DNA of 64,000 bases from Actinomyces sp. oral taxon 897. Lineage in GTDB: Bacteria; Actinomycetota; Actinomycetes; Actinomycetales; Actinomycetaceae. Below, piece after piece: positions 7,790 through 17,551 of the stretch. The notes beneath the pieces were generated by a model. The model saw only the letters and a program-made list of their open reading frames with translations. It did not search any database and was not told where the DNA came from. Location: the NCBI RefSeq assembly GCF_002999235.1, contig NZ_CP027236.1, positions 806,001-870,000 of the forward strand, in the 5' to 3' direction. The translations under genes and the position numbers were made by a program. The stretch's first letter is position 1. Each line of letters opens with the position of its first letter.

Positions 7790-8316
7790 CACCCGCCCTG
7801 ACACGTCCCGGGGAGCCAGCAGGGAGCACCCCGCACGCCACCTGTCCGCAACCCCCACCACCCGCCCGACCGGGCCACCGACCTCACACCCGTCACCTGA
7901 TCTTGACATACTTCTGCCATCCCATCGACTTGACCCTCGCGCTGAAGCCATCAAACGTCATCCACCTTCCCCGGCCAGGAACAGCACCGCCTCCGACCCC
8001 ACCACCACGAGAACACGCGGCGGGCCCCAGCTCATCCCACGAGGACCTCCTCCCCGCGACCAGGCCCTGCCCTGCTCACGCTGTACGGCGCGCAGCGGAA
8101 CATTTTGTGCACAGGGTAACCAATTGCGCACAAAGTGACCTAGATTCGTTACCTTCTGCGCAAAACGTTACCCTGTGCACAAAATGTTCCGCCCTGTACA
8201 AAGTACGGCATACCTCGAAGGCGACCTTCTGGGTACTACCCTGTGCCGTCCTCCGACTGGTTGAGCTTGCCGACGGTAGGCAACCAGCATGGGGCGTTAA
8301 AGGGGTAGGCAGAGGC
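7790..8316. other. gene-free gap of 527 bases between the hypothetical region and scpB
   Basis: Base composition is clearly less GC-rich than the rest of the window, and no frame shows coding bias. It contains the family C repeat (8095-8192) and, nearer scpB, an imperfect hairpin with CTGGTTG at 8257-8263 facing CAACCAG at 8281-8287 that could end scpB transcription. The minus-strand promoter of the hypothetical region/rluB/tyrA probably lies here, but I could not fix its -35 and -10 elements. Confidence 0.6.
8095..8192. repeat. family C inverted pair of tandem 19-bp repeats
   Basis: Two perfect 26-base inverted arms (8095-8120 and 8167-8192) enclose 46 bases. Each arm is the outer of two tandem 19-bp units: on the right, GTTACCTTCTGCGCAAAAC (8148-8166) is followed directly by GTTACCCTGTGCACAAAAT (8167-8185), with 15 of 19 bases shared. 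On the left the mirrored units are 8102-8120 and 8121-8139. The arrangement is therefore two units facing two units, with an AT-richer composition than its surroundings. No other copy is visible in the window. Confidence 0.8.
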
Positions 8317-8961
8317 TCAGCCGTCCAGCTCGGCGTCGAGCTCGTCCAGGGACCCGGCCCCGGGCAGGTAGGGGGCCAGGGGCGGCAGGTCCTCCAGGCT
8401 GTCCAGGCCGACCAGCTCCAGGAAGTCCTCGGTGGTGCGGTACAGGACGGCCCCGTTGGGCTGGGTCCCAGCCTCCTCGACCAGCCCGCGCGCCTGGAGG
8501 GTGCGCACGACGCCGTCCACGGCCACGCCCCGGATCGCGCTGACACGTGAGCGGCTCACGGGCTGGCGGTAGGCGATGACCGCCAGGGTCTCCAGGGCGG
8601 CCTGGCTCAGGCGCGCGGTGGCCCCGCCGATGACGAACCCCTCCACCACCCGACAGTAGGCAGGCGCGGAGGCCAGGCGCCACCCGCCTGCCGCCCGCCG
8701 CAGCACGAACCCCCGGGCCCGGCACCCGGGCACCTCGCCGCGGTACTCGGCGGCCAGGCGCACCAGGAGCCGCTCCACCTCGGTGGCCCCCAGGCCCAGG
8801 GCGGCCGAGAGCGCCCTGGTGGTCACCGGCGCGTCGGAGACAATGAGGACGGCCTCCACCGCCGCCAGAAGACGCTCCTGGCCCCCCGGGGCCAGCGCAG
8901 CCTCCTCCCTCAGGGCAGCCTCCTCCCCCTGGGCGGGATCCCCAGCAGGGCGTACGCTCAC
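8317..8961 (-). CDS. scpB: segregation and condensation protein B
   Basis: Kleisin-associated winged-helix subunit of the bacterial SMC-ScpAB condensin, 214 residues. Two winged-helix domains are seen. The first contains LLAAVEAVLIVSDAPVTTRALSAALG and the second has the family hallmark LETLAVIAYRQPVSRSRVSAIRGV, then VDGVVRTLQARGLVEEAG and LYRTTEDFLELVGLDSLEDLPPL. The GTG at 8961 overlaps the scpA stop by four bases (GTGA), so the two are probably coupled in translation. SMC itself is not in this window. Confidence 0.93.
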   Translation of the reverse strand: MSVRPAGDPAQGEEAALREEAALAPGGQERLLAAVEAVLIVSDAPVTTRALSAALGLGATEVERLLVRLAAEYRGEVPGCRARGFVLRRAAGGWRLASAPAYCRVVEGFVIGGATARLSQAALETLAVIAYRQPVSRSRVSAIRGVAVDGVVRTLQARGLVEEAGTQPNGAVLYRTTEDFLELVGLDSLEDLPPLAPYLPGAGSLDELDAELDG

Positions 8962-9827
8962 GTGAACTCCTCCTCCACCTCGGGGGCCACCAGCCCGGTC
9001 AGGTCGGACGCCGGGCCGCACCAGGTCACGGCGATCTCCCCCATGGCCTCGGCCTGCTCCAGGTCCACACTGCCCTGACGGTACAGCACCAGCAGCGCCA
9101 GGAAGCGCGCCACCACCACGGAGGCGTGGTCGGCGTCCCCTATGAGCTCGCTGAAGGCCAGGCGCCCGGCGCCCCGCAGCCGCAGGGCGATCAGGTTCAT
9201 CTGCTCCCCCACCGCGACCCGCTCGTGGAGGTGGACGGTCTGGACCTCGGGCGGCCCCGGGCGGGTCAGGGCCCGCAGGGCATGCCGGGCCAGGTCCTGG
9301 GGGCTGAGCGTGCCGACCAGGGGCGGCAGGAGGGCGGCCAGGTCAGGGGCCAGGACGACCCGCCTGGGCACGCTGCGGGCGCCGTCGCGTACCGCCCGGG
9401 CGATGGCACCGGCCGCCTCCTTGTAGGCCCGGTACTGCAGGAGACGGGCGAAGAGCAGGTCGCGGGCCTCCAGGTACTCCATGTCCGCCTCCTCCTCACC
9501 CGGCTCCTGGGGCAGGAGGCGGTGGGCCTTGAGCGCCACGAGGGTAGCGGCCACCACCAGGAACTCGCTGGCCTGCCCCAGGTCGGGTGAGGTGCGCATG
9601 AGGGTCAGGAAGTCGTCGATGACCTCCGCCAGGGCCAGCTCGGTGACGTCCAGGCGCCTGCGGGCGATCAGGGTCAGGAGCAGGTCGAACGGGCCCTCGA
9701 ACTGGGGCAGCGCCACCAGGAAGCCCGACAGGCGGGTGGGTCCCTGCCCCCCGGCCTCCGTGCCCGGCAGCGGTACCGGCGGCCCGTCGGCCTGCGCCGT
9801 CGTGGTCCCGTGCCTCTCAGGCGACAT
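8958..9827 (-). CDS. scpA: segregation and condensation protein A (kleisin)
   Basis: Kleisin subunit that bridges the SMC heads, 289 residues. The family motif FEGPFDLLLTLI is at 43-54, followed by RRRLDVTELALAEVIDDFL and the basic helix LVALKAHRLLP. The C-terminal winged helix ends with FLALLVLYRQGSVDLEQAEAMGEIAVTW, which binds SMC. About 35 residues of disordered Pro/Gly-rich sequence precede the domain. The ATG at 9827 lies inside the end of parA (11-base overlap), and the gene overlaps scpB by four bases, forming a parA-scpA-scpB unit. Confidence 0.93.
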   Translation of the reverse strand: MSPERHGTTTAQADGPPVPLPGTEAGGQGPTRLSGFLVALPQFEGPFDLLLTLIARRRLDVTELALAEVIDDFLTLMRTSPDLGQASEFLVVAATLVALKAHRLLPQEPGEEEADMEYLEARDLLFARLLQYRAYKEAAGAIARAVRDGARSVPRRVVLAPDLAALLPPLVGTLSPQDLARHALRALTRPGPPEVQTVHLHERVAVGEQMNLIALRLRGAGRLAFSELIGDADHASVVVARFLALLVLYRQGSVDLEQAEAMGEIAVTWCGPASDLTGLVAPEVEEEFT

Positions 9828-10680
9828 TGCCTCGGACAATGACCTCCCTGGCCAGGCGCCGGTAGGCCTCGGCGCCGGGGTGGCTGGGCGCGTAGCTGGT
9901 AATCGGCTCCGCCGCCACGGAGGCGTCGGGGAACTTGACGGTGCGACGGATCCGGGTGTCGTAGAGCTTGTTCCCGAAGGCCTGCTCCAGGCGCTCAATG
10001 ACCTCGCGGGAGTGCAGGGTGCGCTGGTCCACCATGGTGGCCAGGATGCCGTCAATCTGCAGCCGCGGGTTGAGGCGGTCACGGACCCTGTCCACGGTCT
10101 CCACCAGCAGGGCCACGCCGCGCAGGGCGAAGAACGCCGTCTCCAGGGGGATGATGACCCCGTGGGAGGCGGTCAGCGCGTTAATGGTCAGCAGTCCCAG
10201 GGAGGGCTGGCAGTCCACCAGGATGACGTCGTAGTCGTCCGTGACGGGACGGAGCACCCTGGCCAGGGCCTGTTCCCTGGCGACCTCGTTGACGAGCTGG
10301 ACCTCGGCGGCGGACAGGTCGATATTGGCGGGCACAATGTCCATCCCCGGCGCCGATGTGGGGCGGACGGCCGAGCGGATATCCGGTCGCGGGGCCACCA
10401 GGAGCTCGTAGATCGTCTTGTCGACCTCGTTGGCGTTAATTCCCAGGCCCGCGGAGGCGGCTCCCTGGGGGTCAAAGTCCACAATGAGGACCCGGCGCCC
10501 GTACTCCGCCAGGGCCGCACCGAGGTTGATCGTCGTCGTCGTCTTGCCGACACCTCCCTTCTGGTTACACATTGAGATAATGCGAGCCGGCCCGTGGGAC
10601 TCCAGGGGCGCTGGCGCCGGGAACTCCTTGTCGGGGGGCTCTGGCAGGTCATCAGGACCAGACTGGATGGGGTCATTCAC
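9817..10680 (-). CDS. parA: ParA/Soj-family chromosome partitioning ATPase
   Basis: Deviant Walker-type ATPase of the ParA family, 287 residues. The P-loop is CNQKGGVGKTTTTINLG with K41 (signature lysine) and K46. Walker A' is VLIVDFDPQGAASAGLG and Walker B is YDVILVDCQPSLGLLTINAL. It is not the oriC-linked parAB pair: no parB follows, and it lies between xerD and scpA, an arrangement well known in actinobacteria and firmicutes, where this orphan ParA may help load or place condensin (inference). The GTG start at 10680 gives a 35-residue leader before the ATPase fold. Confidence 0.9.
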   Translation of the reverse strand: MNDPIQSGPDDLPEPPDKEFPAPAPLESHGPARIISMCNQKGGVGKTTTTINLGAALAEYGRRVLIVDFDPQGAASAGLGINANEVDKTIYELLVAPRPDIRSAVRPTSAPGMDIVPANIDLSAAEVQLVNEVAREQALARVLRPVTDDYDVILVDCQPSLGLLTINALTASHGVIIPLETAFFALRGVALLVETVDRVRDRLNPRLQIDGILATMVDQRTLHSREVIERLEQAFGNKLYDTRIRRTVKFPDASVAAEPITSYAPSHPGAEAYRRLAREVIVRGNVA

Positions 10681-10709
10681 ACACCCAGCCTAACCCAGGG
10701 CGCTGAAAA

Positions 10710-11687
10710 CTAGCCGAGAGCCCGAGGATGGCTAGTGACGTAGACCTCACGCAGCTGGTCGATGGTGACCTTGGTGTAGATCTGGGTCGTGGTCACCGAG
10801 GCGTGGCCGAGCATCTCCTGGACCACGCGCACGTCCGCCCCCCCGGCCAGGAGGTGGGTGGCGAAGGAGTGGCGCAGGGTGTGCGGGGAGACGGGCCGCT
10901 GGCTGCCGGTCCCCTTCCTGCCGCCCAGGCCCGCCCGGGCGGCCGCCGCCTGCAGCACCGCCCAGGCGCTCTGGCGGCTCAGAGGACGCCCCAGGGTATT
11001 GAGGAACACCTCAGGTACCCCCTGGCCGCGGCTGGCCAGGGTCGGGCGGCCCCGGACCAGGTAGGCGTCCAGGGCCGACCAGGCGTAGGTGCCCATGGGC
11101 ACGATCCGCTCCTTGCGCCCCTTGCCGAACAGGCGCAGGCAGCCCGAGTCAGGATCCAGGTCGTCCACCACCAGGCCCACGGCCTCCGAGATACGTGCGC
11201 CGGTAGCGTAAAGGAGTTCCAGGAGGGCCCGGTCGCGCAGCCCGACCGGGGTGTCGGCGTCCCCGGCGGCCTCCAGGAGGGCCTGGGTCTGGGGGACCGT
11301 CAGCGCCTTGGGCAGGCGCCGCCCCACCTGGGGCGGGTGGACCCTGGCGGAGGGGTCCTCGGTGGCCTCGCCCTCCTGGAGGACGAACTGGTGCCACCCG
11401 CGCAGGGCGGTCACCGCCCGGGAGGCGGAGGAGGTGGCCAGCGCGCTGCCGCCGTCCGCCCCCGTGCGCAGCGTCTCCAGGTAGGCGGTCACGTCGGCCT
11501 CGGTGGCCTGGCCCAGCGTCCCGCGGCCCCGGGCGCGCAGGAAGGAGGCGTAGCGCCTCAGGTCGCGGCGGTAGGCGCCCACCGTGTTGGTAGACAGCCC
11601 CCGCTCGACCTGGAGGTGGGAGAGGTAGCCGCGCAGGGAGCGCTCCAGCGCGTCCCCGCGCGGGCCCGGGTGCGTGGTGGTGCTAAT
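10710..11687 (-). CDS. xerD: tyrosine recombinase XerD (non-standard start)
   Basis: Site-specific recombinase that resolves chromosome dimers. All catalytic residues are visible: Arg in ATGARISEAVGL, Lys in GKGRKERIVP, H-x2-R in HTLRHSFATHLL, His in LGHASVTTTQ and Tyr in IYTKVTIDQLREVY. The needed N-terminal helix (ALERSLRGYLSHLQVERGL, then STNTVGAYRRDL) is in frame, but between the secG stop (11700) and the GTG at 11582 there is no ATG, GTG or TTG. The GTG would delete that helix, so the likely start is ATT at 11687 (or CTG at 11648), giving about 325 residues. No ribosome site is seen, so a leaderless or coupled start, or a sequence error, is possible. The gene sits between secG and parA. 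Confidence 0.85.
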   Translation of the reverse strand: MSTTTHPGPRGDALERSLRGYLSHLQVERGLSTNTVGAYRRDLRRYASFLRARGRGTLGQATEADVTAYLETLRTGADGGSALATSSASRAVTALRGWHQFVLQEGEATEDPSARVHPPQVGRRLPKALTVPQTQALLEAAGDADTPVGLRDRALLELLYATGARISEAVGLVVDDLDPDSGCLRLFGKGRKERIVPMGTYAWSALDAYLVRGRPTLASRGQGVPEVFLNTLGRPLSRQSAWAVLQAAAARAGLGGRKGTGSQRPVSPHTLRHSFATHLLAGGADVRVVQEMLGHASVTTTQIYTKVTIDQLREVYVTSHPRALG

Positions 11688-11699
11688 GGCCGTACCCGG

Positions 11700-11942
11700 T
11701 CAGGCGTACCTGGTCAGCAGGCCCAGGCCCACAATGGTGGCCACCCAGATCAACGCCACGCTCACCGTGATCCGGTTGAGGTTCCGCTCGGCCACGCCCG
11801 AGGAGCTGGCCACCGAGGAGACCCCGCCGCCGAAGACGTCGGACAGGCCCCCGCCCTTGCCCTTGTGCAGCAGGATCGTCAGGATGAGGAAGAAGCTCGA
11901 CGCCACGAGCAGCACCTGGAGGATGGTGCGGAGGATGTCCAC
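11700..11942 (-). CDS. secG: preprotein translocase subunit SecG
   Basis: Small subunit of the SecYEG channel, 80 residues. It has two membrane segments (about 8-25 ILQVLLVASSFFLILTIL and 57-76 ITVSVALIWVATIVGLGL) joined by the typical loop HKGKGGGLSDVFGGG. The GTG start at 11942 has AAGGGA about 7 bases upstream. It follows tpiA after a strong stem-loop, in the conserved gap-pgk-tpiA-secG order, and is followed at once by xerD in the same frame. Confidence 0.93.
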   Translation of the reverse strand: MDILRTILQVLLVASSFFLILTILLHKGKGGGLSDVFGGGVSSVASSSGVAERNLNRITVSVALIWVATIVGLGLLTRYA

Positions 11943-12020
11943 GCTCGTCCCTTTCGACAGGAGTGAGGATCTTAAGGAGACGGAACCGGCCCGTCCAGGG
12001 TGACTCTACCTGAGAGCGGG

Positions 12021-12056
12021 GCGGGCCCGGGCACCGGTGAGGGTGCCCGGGCCCGC
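12021..12056 (-). terminator. stem-loop downstream of tpiA
   Basis: A 15-bp perfect stem (12021-12035 against 12042-12056, GCGGGCCCGGGCACC) with a 6-base loop lies between the tpiA stop and secG. Its strength and place suggest transcription termination or attenuation before secG; there is no T-run. Confidence 0.6.
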
Positions 12057-12090
12057 CGGGGCCGGTGGCGCCGAGGACGCCACCAGGATC

Positions 12091-12870
12091 TCAGGCGTAG
12101 AAGTTCGCCATGGCGGCGAAGGAGTCGGCCTTGAGGGAGGCGCCTCCCACCAGGGCGCCGTCGACGTCGTCCTGGGCCATGAGCTCCTTGATGTTGCCGG
12201 GCTTGGCGCTCCCGCCGTACAGGACGCGGGTGGCCTCGGCGGTGGCGTCCCCGTAGTCGGCGCGCAGGGCCTGACGGATGGCGTGGCAGACCTCCTGGGC
12301 GTCGGCGGCGGTGGCGGTCTCGCCGGTGCCAATGGCCCAGATGGGCTCGTAGGCGATGACGATCCTGGCGACGTCCTCACCGCTCCAGCCCTTCAGGGCG
12401 GCGCGGATCTGGGCCAGCACGAACTCCACGTGGGTGCCGGCCTTGCGCACCTCCAGGGCCTCGCCGCAGCACAGGATCGGCGTCATGCCGGCGTCCAGGA
12501 CCTTGCGGGCCTTGGCGCCGACCAGCTCGTCGGACTCGCCGTGGTACTCACGGCGCTCGGAGTGGCCCATGACCACGTAGGTGCAGCCGAGCTTGGTGAG
12601 CATGGCGGTGGAGATCTCGCCGGTGTAGGCGCCCTTGTCGTGCACGGAGACGTCCTGGGCGCCGTACCTGATGCTCAGGGAGTCGGCGTCGACGACCGTC
12701 TGCACGGTGCGCAGGTCCGTGAACGGCGGGATGACGACGACCTCGCACCTGGCGTAGTCGTGGTCGTGGTCCGACAGCTCCATGGCCAGGCCCTGGACGA
12801 GGTGGTTGGCCTCGAGGTGGTCCAGGTTCATCTTCCAGTTGCCCGCCATGAGCGGGGTGCGGTTGCTCAT
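12091..12870 (-). CDS. tpiA: triosephosphate isomerase
   Basis: Interconverts dihydroxyacetone phosphate and glyceraldehyde 3-phosphate in glycolysis; 259 residues, TIM barrel, cytosolic. Active-site elements are all present: GNWKMNLD near 10-17, [14 protein letters not shown] near 96-109 with the catalytic His, [11 protein letters not shown] near 170 with the catalytic Glu, and the phosphate loop [10 protein letters not shown] and VGGASL. The ATG at 12870 lies 5 bases after the pgk stop, so the two are in one transcript. Confidence 0.96.
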   Translation of the reverse strand: MSNRTPLMAGNWKMNLDHLEANHLVQGLAMELSDHDHDYARCEVVVIPPFTDLRTVQTVVDADSLSIRYGAQDVSVHDKGAYTGEISTAMLTKLGCTYVVMGHSERREYHGESDELVGAKARKVLDAGMTPILCCGEALEVRKAGTHVEFVLAQIRAALKGWSGEDVARIVIAYEPIWAIGTGETATAADAQEVCHAIRQALRADYGDATAEATRVLYGGSAKPGNIKELMAQDDVDGALVGGASLKADSFAAMANFYA

Positions 12871-12875
12871 TGGTC

Positions 12876-14069
12876 TCAGCCCTCCAGGACAGCGATACCG
12901 GGGAGGGTCTTGCCCTCCAGGAGCTCCAGGGAGGCGCCGCCGCCCGTGGAGATGTGGGAGAAGGTGGACACGTCGAAGCCGAGCGTGCGCACGGCGGCCG
13001 CCGAGTCCCCGCCGCCGATGACGCTGAAGGCGTCGGAGTCGGAGACGGCCTGGGCCACGGCCTTGGTGCCCTCGGCGAAGGCCGGGAACTCGAAGACGCC
13101 CATGGGGCCGTTCCACACCACCGTCTTGGAGGTGGCAATGGCCTCACCGAAGAGCTTACGGGTCTTGGGGCCGATGTCCAGGCCCATCTGGTCGGCCGGG
13201 ATCTCGGTGGAGGGGACCACCGTGGCCGGGGCGTCGGCGGCGAAGACCGGGGCCACCACGGTGTCCACCGGCAGGAGCAGCTCCACGCCGTTGGCCTTGG
13301 CGGTGTCCAGGTAGCCCTTGACGGTCTCGACCTGGTCCTTCTCCAGCAGGGAGGTGCCCACCTGGTAGCCCTGGGCCACCAGGAAGGTGTAGGCCATGCC
13401 GCCGCCGATGAGGAGGCGGTCGGCCTTGCCCAGGAGGTTGGCGATGACACCGAGCTTGTCGGAGACCTTGGAGCCGCCCAGGATGACGGTGTAGGGGCGC
13501 TCGGGGTCCTTGACGGCCCGGCCCAGGGACTCGATCTCCTTGGCCACCAGCAGGCCGGCGGCGGCGGGCAGGAGCTTGGCGACGTCGTAGACGGAGGCCT
13601 GCTTGCGGTGGACCACGCCGAAGCCGTCGGAGACGAAGACCTCGCCCAGGGCGGCCAGCTCCTTGGCGAAGGCGGCGCGAGTGGCATCGTCCTTGGAGGT
13701 CTCGGCGGCGTTGAAGCGCACGTTCTCCAGCAGGACGATCTCGCCGTCCTTCAGGGCGGCGACCGCGGCCTTGGCGGAGGGGCCCACGGTGTCCTCGGCC
13801 AGGGTGACGTGCACGCCGGTGACCTCCGCCAGGCGCTTGGCCACCGGGGCCAGGGAGTAGTCGGGGTTGACCTTCCCCTTGGGGCGGCCCAGGTGGGCCA
13901 CGATAATGACCTTGGCCCCGGCGTCCAGCAGGGTGCGCAGGGTCGGCAGGGCGGCCTGGATGCGGCCGTCGTCGGTGATGTTCTTGTCGGCGTCGAGCGG
14001 GACGTTGAAGTCGGAGCGGACCAGGACGCGCTTGCCCTTGAGGTCGCCCAGGGACTCGATGGTCTTCAT
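12876..14069 (-). CDS. pgk: phosphoglycerate kinase
   Basis: ATP-forming step of glycolysis from 1,3-bisphosphoglycerate; 397 residues, two-lobed. Visible motifs are [14 protein letters not shown] (N-lobe), [33 protein letters not shown] and the hinge [10 protein letters not shown], with the nucleotide-loop motif GGGDSAAAV near the end. The ATG at 14069 was chosen because the family starts with a short strand-forming leader like this ([15 protein letters not shown]). It lies between gap and tpiA; the gap-pgk gap holds a stem-loop. Confidence 0.96.
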   Translation of the reverse strand: MKTIESLGDLKGKRVLVRSDFNVPLDADKNITDDGRIQAALPTLRTLLDAGAKVIIVAHLGRPKGKVNPDYSLAPVAKRLAEVTGVHVTLAEDTVGPSAKAAVAALKDGEIVLLENVRFNAAETSKDDATRAAFAKELAALGEVFVSDGFGVVHRKQASVYDVAKLLPAAAGLLVAKEIESLGRAVKDPERPYTVILGGSKVSDKLGVIANLLGKADRLLIGGGMAYTFLVAQGYQVGTSLLEKDQVETVKGYLDTAKANGVELLLPVDTVVAPVFAADAPATVVPSTEIPADQMGLDIGPKTRKLFGEAIATSKTVVWNGPMGVFEFPAFAEGTKAVAQAVSDSDAFSVIGGGDSAAAVRTLGFDVSTFSHISTGGGASLELLEGKTLPGIAVLEG

Positions 14070-14160
14070 GAAACCTCTCATCGGTGGTGGGTTGGATGGC
14101 GGGGCCGCCGTCGGCCCCAGGGGCGGGGCCCTGACCGTGAGGCCTGGGTCCCTGAGCGGA

Positions 14161-14194
14161 CTGCGCCCGCGCACGGGGGTGTGCGCGGGCGCAG
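14161..14194 (-). terminator. stem-loop between gap and pgk
   Basis: A 14-bp perfect stem (CTGCGCCCGCGCAC, 14161-14174, against 14181-14194) with a 6-base loop lies 30 bases after the gap stop. It is probably an intra-operon terminator or mRNA-end stabiliser that would let gap mRNA exceed pgk-tpiA mRNA (inference). Confidence 0.55.
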
Positions 14195-14223
14195 TCTCTA
14201 GAGAGTCATGCTCTCGTCCGGCC

Positions 14224-15315
<1,092 letters not shown>

Positions 15316-15485
15316 TTATCTATCCGGCAGGGCCGAGTTTAGCGTGACGGACCCCTCCTTCGGGGACACTTGGCACGCCAGGGGCGAACAGGAGGGGATT
15401 GACCAACGTTTGACAGGTCCGCGACCGCCCCGGCGGGACCCTGGTCCTAGACGGCCTGGCGACCGACCGTCCGGACGGGAGGGGC

Positions 15486-16466
15486 CTAGAGGTCGAGCAT
15501 GTCCTGGGTGAGGACCGACTCGGTGTCGGGCACCCCCAGCTCCTGGGCCCGCTTGTCCGCCATGGCCAGCAGGCGGCGGATGCGCCCCGCGACGGCGTCC
15601 TTGGTCAGCGGCGGGTCGGAGTACTGGCCCAGCTCCTCCAGGGACGCCTGCTTGTGCTCCAGGCGCAGGCGCCCGGCCTCGGCCAGGTGGGCCGGCACGT
15701 CCTCGCCCAGGATCTCGAAGGCGCGCTCCACCCGCGCCCCGGAGGCGACGGCGGCCCGTGCCGAGCGCCGCAGGTTGGCGTCGTCGAAGTTGGCCAGGCG
15801 GTTGGCGGTCCCCCGGCTCTCCCGGTGGCTGCGCCGCTCCCCCCAGACCCGGTAGGCCTCGTGGGCGCCCATGCGCTGCAGGAGGATCCCGATCCCCTCC
15901 CCGTCACGGACGACGACCCGGTCCGAGCCGCGGACCTCACGGGCCTTGGCGGCGACGTCGAAGCGCCGGGCCGCCCCCACCAGCGCCAGGGCCGCCTCCG
16001 ACCCCGGGCAGGTGACCTCCAGGGAGGAGGAGCGGCCGGGCTCGGTCAGCGATCCCCGGGCCAGGAAGGCCCCGCGCCAGGCCGCGGCCGCCGCCGTGCG
16101 CCCGCCCTGGACCACGGCCACCGGCATGCCGCGCACCGGCAGGCCCCGGGTGTCGACCAGGCCGGACAGGCGGGCCAGGTCCTTGCCCCGCTCGGCCACC
16201 CGCAGCACGTAGCGCGAGCCCCGGTGCAGGGAGCCCCCCTGGATCATCATGACCTCGGACTCGATCCCGTAGAGCTCGCGCAGGTCACGGTGGAGGCGGC
16301 GCAGGGCGCCGACGTGGTCGAGCTCGACCTCCACCACGATCTTCCCGGCCACGATGTGCAGGCCGCCGCCGAAGCGCAGCGTGGCCGCCAGCTCGGCGCG
16401 GCGCACGGCGGAGGCGGTGGTGCTCACGTGGGCGAGCTCGTCCTTGACGATGACCGTCAGCGACAT
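15486..16466 (-). CDS. whiA: WhiA sporulation/cell-division regulator
   Basis: DNA-binding protein of 326 residues, conserved in Gram-positives, where it affects cell division or (in Streptomyces) sporulation. It has an N-terminal LAGLIDADG-homing-endonuclease-like domain (KDELAHV, then [15 protein letters not shown] and the diverged second half [12 protein letters not shown]), without nuclease acidic motifs. The C-terminal helix-turn-helix has [28 protein letters not shown]. It is in the conserved rapZ-yvcK-whiA order and sits just upstream of the glycolytic genes. Confidence 0.93.
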   Translation of the reverse strand: MSLTVIVKDELAHVSTTASAVRRAELAATLRFGGGLHIVAGKIVVEVELDHVGALRRLHRDLRELYGIESEVMMIQGGSLHRGSRYVLRVAERGKDLARLSGLVDTRGLPVRGMPVAVVQGGRTAAAAAWRGAFLARGSLTEPGRSSSLEVTCPGSEAALALVGAARRFDVAAKAREVRGSDRVVVRDGEGIGILLQRMGAHEAYRVWGERRSHRESRGTANRLANFDDANLRRSARAAVASGARVERAFEILGEDVPAHLAEAGRLRLEHKQASLEELGQYSDPPLTKDAVAGRIRRLLAMADKRAQELGVPDTESVLTQDMLDL

Positions 16467-16536
16467 GAGGCAGGATCTCCCTAGGTTAGGTTGAGGACGG
16501 GGCAGGGTGGCCGACCCGGGGCCGGCCGCGCCGGGC

Positions 16537-17550
16537 TCAGGTGTCGAGGTCGGAGACGACGCCGTCGAAGGCGTCACGGAAGGCGGCTGCCAGCCGCAGG
16601 GGGTCATGGTGGCACATGGACTCCCCCGTGCGCACCTGGCGCAGCAGCAGGGACGCGCCCAGGTCCGAGGCCACCCGCTGGAGGTCGTCCACGTCGCCCA
16701 CGGCCATCGGGTCGGCGACGACCGTGTCCAGCCGCAGGCCGGGGGCGTACTCGGCCAGGACCCGCAGGTGGTCGGCGGCGCTCATGCCGTCGGTCTCCCC
16801 CCGCTGCACGGTGAGGTTGAGGACCACCGCCTTACGGGCCCGGGTACGCTCCAGGGCCTGGCGCATGGCCGGCAGGATGAGGTGGGGCAGCACCGAGGTG
16901 TACCAGGAGCCGGGCCCCATGACCACCCAGTCGGCCCGCTCGATGGCCCGCACGGCCTCGGGGTGGGCGTCCGCGTCGGTGGGCACCACGCTGACGTTCT
17001 CCAGCCGCCCGGTGCTGGTGGCCACCGCCACCTGCCCGCTGACGCGGCGGCGCTGGCCCCCGTCCACCACGTCCGCCTCGATGACCAGCGGGGAGGCGCT
17101 CATGGGGACCACCCGCCCGTGGATGGCCAGGAGGCGCCCCACCCAGTCCAGGCCCTTGATTTCGTCGTCGAGCAGCTGCCACAGGGCCAGGATGAGCAGG
17201 TTGCCCAACGCGTGGTTGTCCAGCTCCCCGTGGCCGGCGAAACGGTGCTGGAGGACGTCCCTCCAGGTCAGCCCCCACTCGGAGTCGTCGCACAGGGAGG
17301 CCAGCGCCATGCGCAGGTCCCCGGGCGGCAGGCAGTCGAACTCCCGGCGCAGCCGGCCCGAGGAGCCGCCGTCGTCGGCCACGGTCACCACGGCGGTCAG
17401 GCGGTGGGTGACGTGCCGCAGGGCCCGCAGGGTGGCCGACAGGCCGTGCCCCCCGCCCAGGGCGACCACCGCGGCGCCCTCCTCCCCGCGCAGGGGCCAG
17501 CCTGCGGCGTCGAGCATGGTCCCGGTCTTGCGGGTGACTCGCTGGGGCAT
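16537..17550 (-). CDS. yvcK: gluconeogenesis factor YvcK/CofD-like
   Basis: UDP-sugar-binding regulator of central carbon use and cell shape, 337 residues, CofD fold. The nucleotide-binding loop [17 protein letters not shown] is near the N-terminus, followed by [16 protein letters not shown] and [13 protein letters not shown]; later come [10 protein letters not shown] and [17 protein letters not shown]. It starts one base after the rapZ stop and leads to whiA 70 bases further on. This three-gene unit is conserved across actinobacteria and firmicutes. Confidence 0.93.
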   Translation of the reverse strand: MPQRVTRKTGTMLDAAGWPLRGEEGAAVVALGGGHGLSATLRALRHVTHRLTAVVTVADDGGSSGRLRREFDCLPPGDLRMALASLCDDSEWGLTWRDVLQHRFAGHGELDNHALGNLLILALWQLLDDEIKGLDWVGRLLAIHGRVVPMSASPLVIEADVVDGGQRRRVSGQVAVATSTGRLENVSVVPTDADAHPEAVRAIERADWVVMGPGSWYTSVLPHLILPAMRQALERTRARKAVVLNLTVQRGETDGMSAADHLRVLAEYAPGLRLDTVVADPMAVGDVDDLQRVASDLGASLLLRQVRTGESMCHHDPLRLAAAFRDAFDGVVSDLDT

Positions 17551-17551
17551 G

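Noticed and set aside
7440..7841. 133-codon minus-strand frame overlapping the hypothetical region
   Set aside because: Its third positions are mixed, while the rluB frame has nearly pure G/C thirds, so it is the shadow.
9817..10680. parA as the origin-linked parAB locus
   Set aside because: No parB, no parS-like GTTTCACGTGAAAC and no rnpA/rpmH neighbours; the xerD-scpA setting identifies the orphan ParA.
16483..16501. DtxR-like site upstream of whiA (TAGGTTAGG half)
   Set aside because: Only the left half matches; the right half has no symmetry (11 of 19), weaker than the site at 36932.
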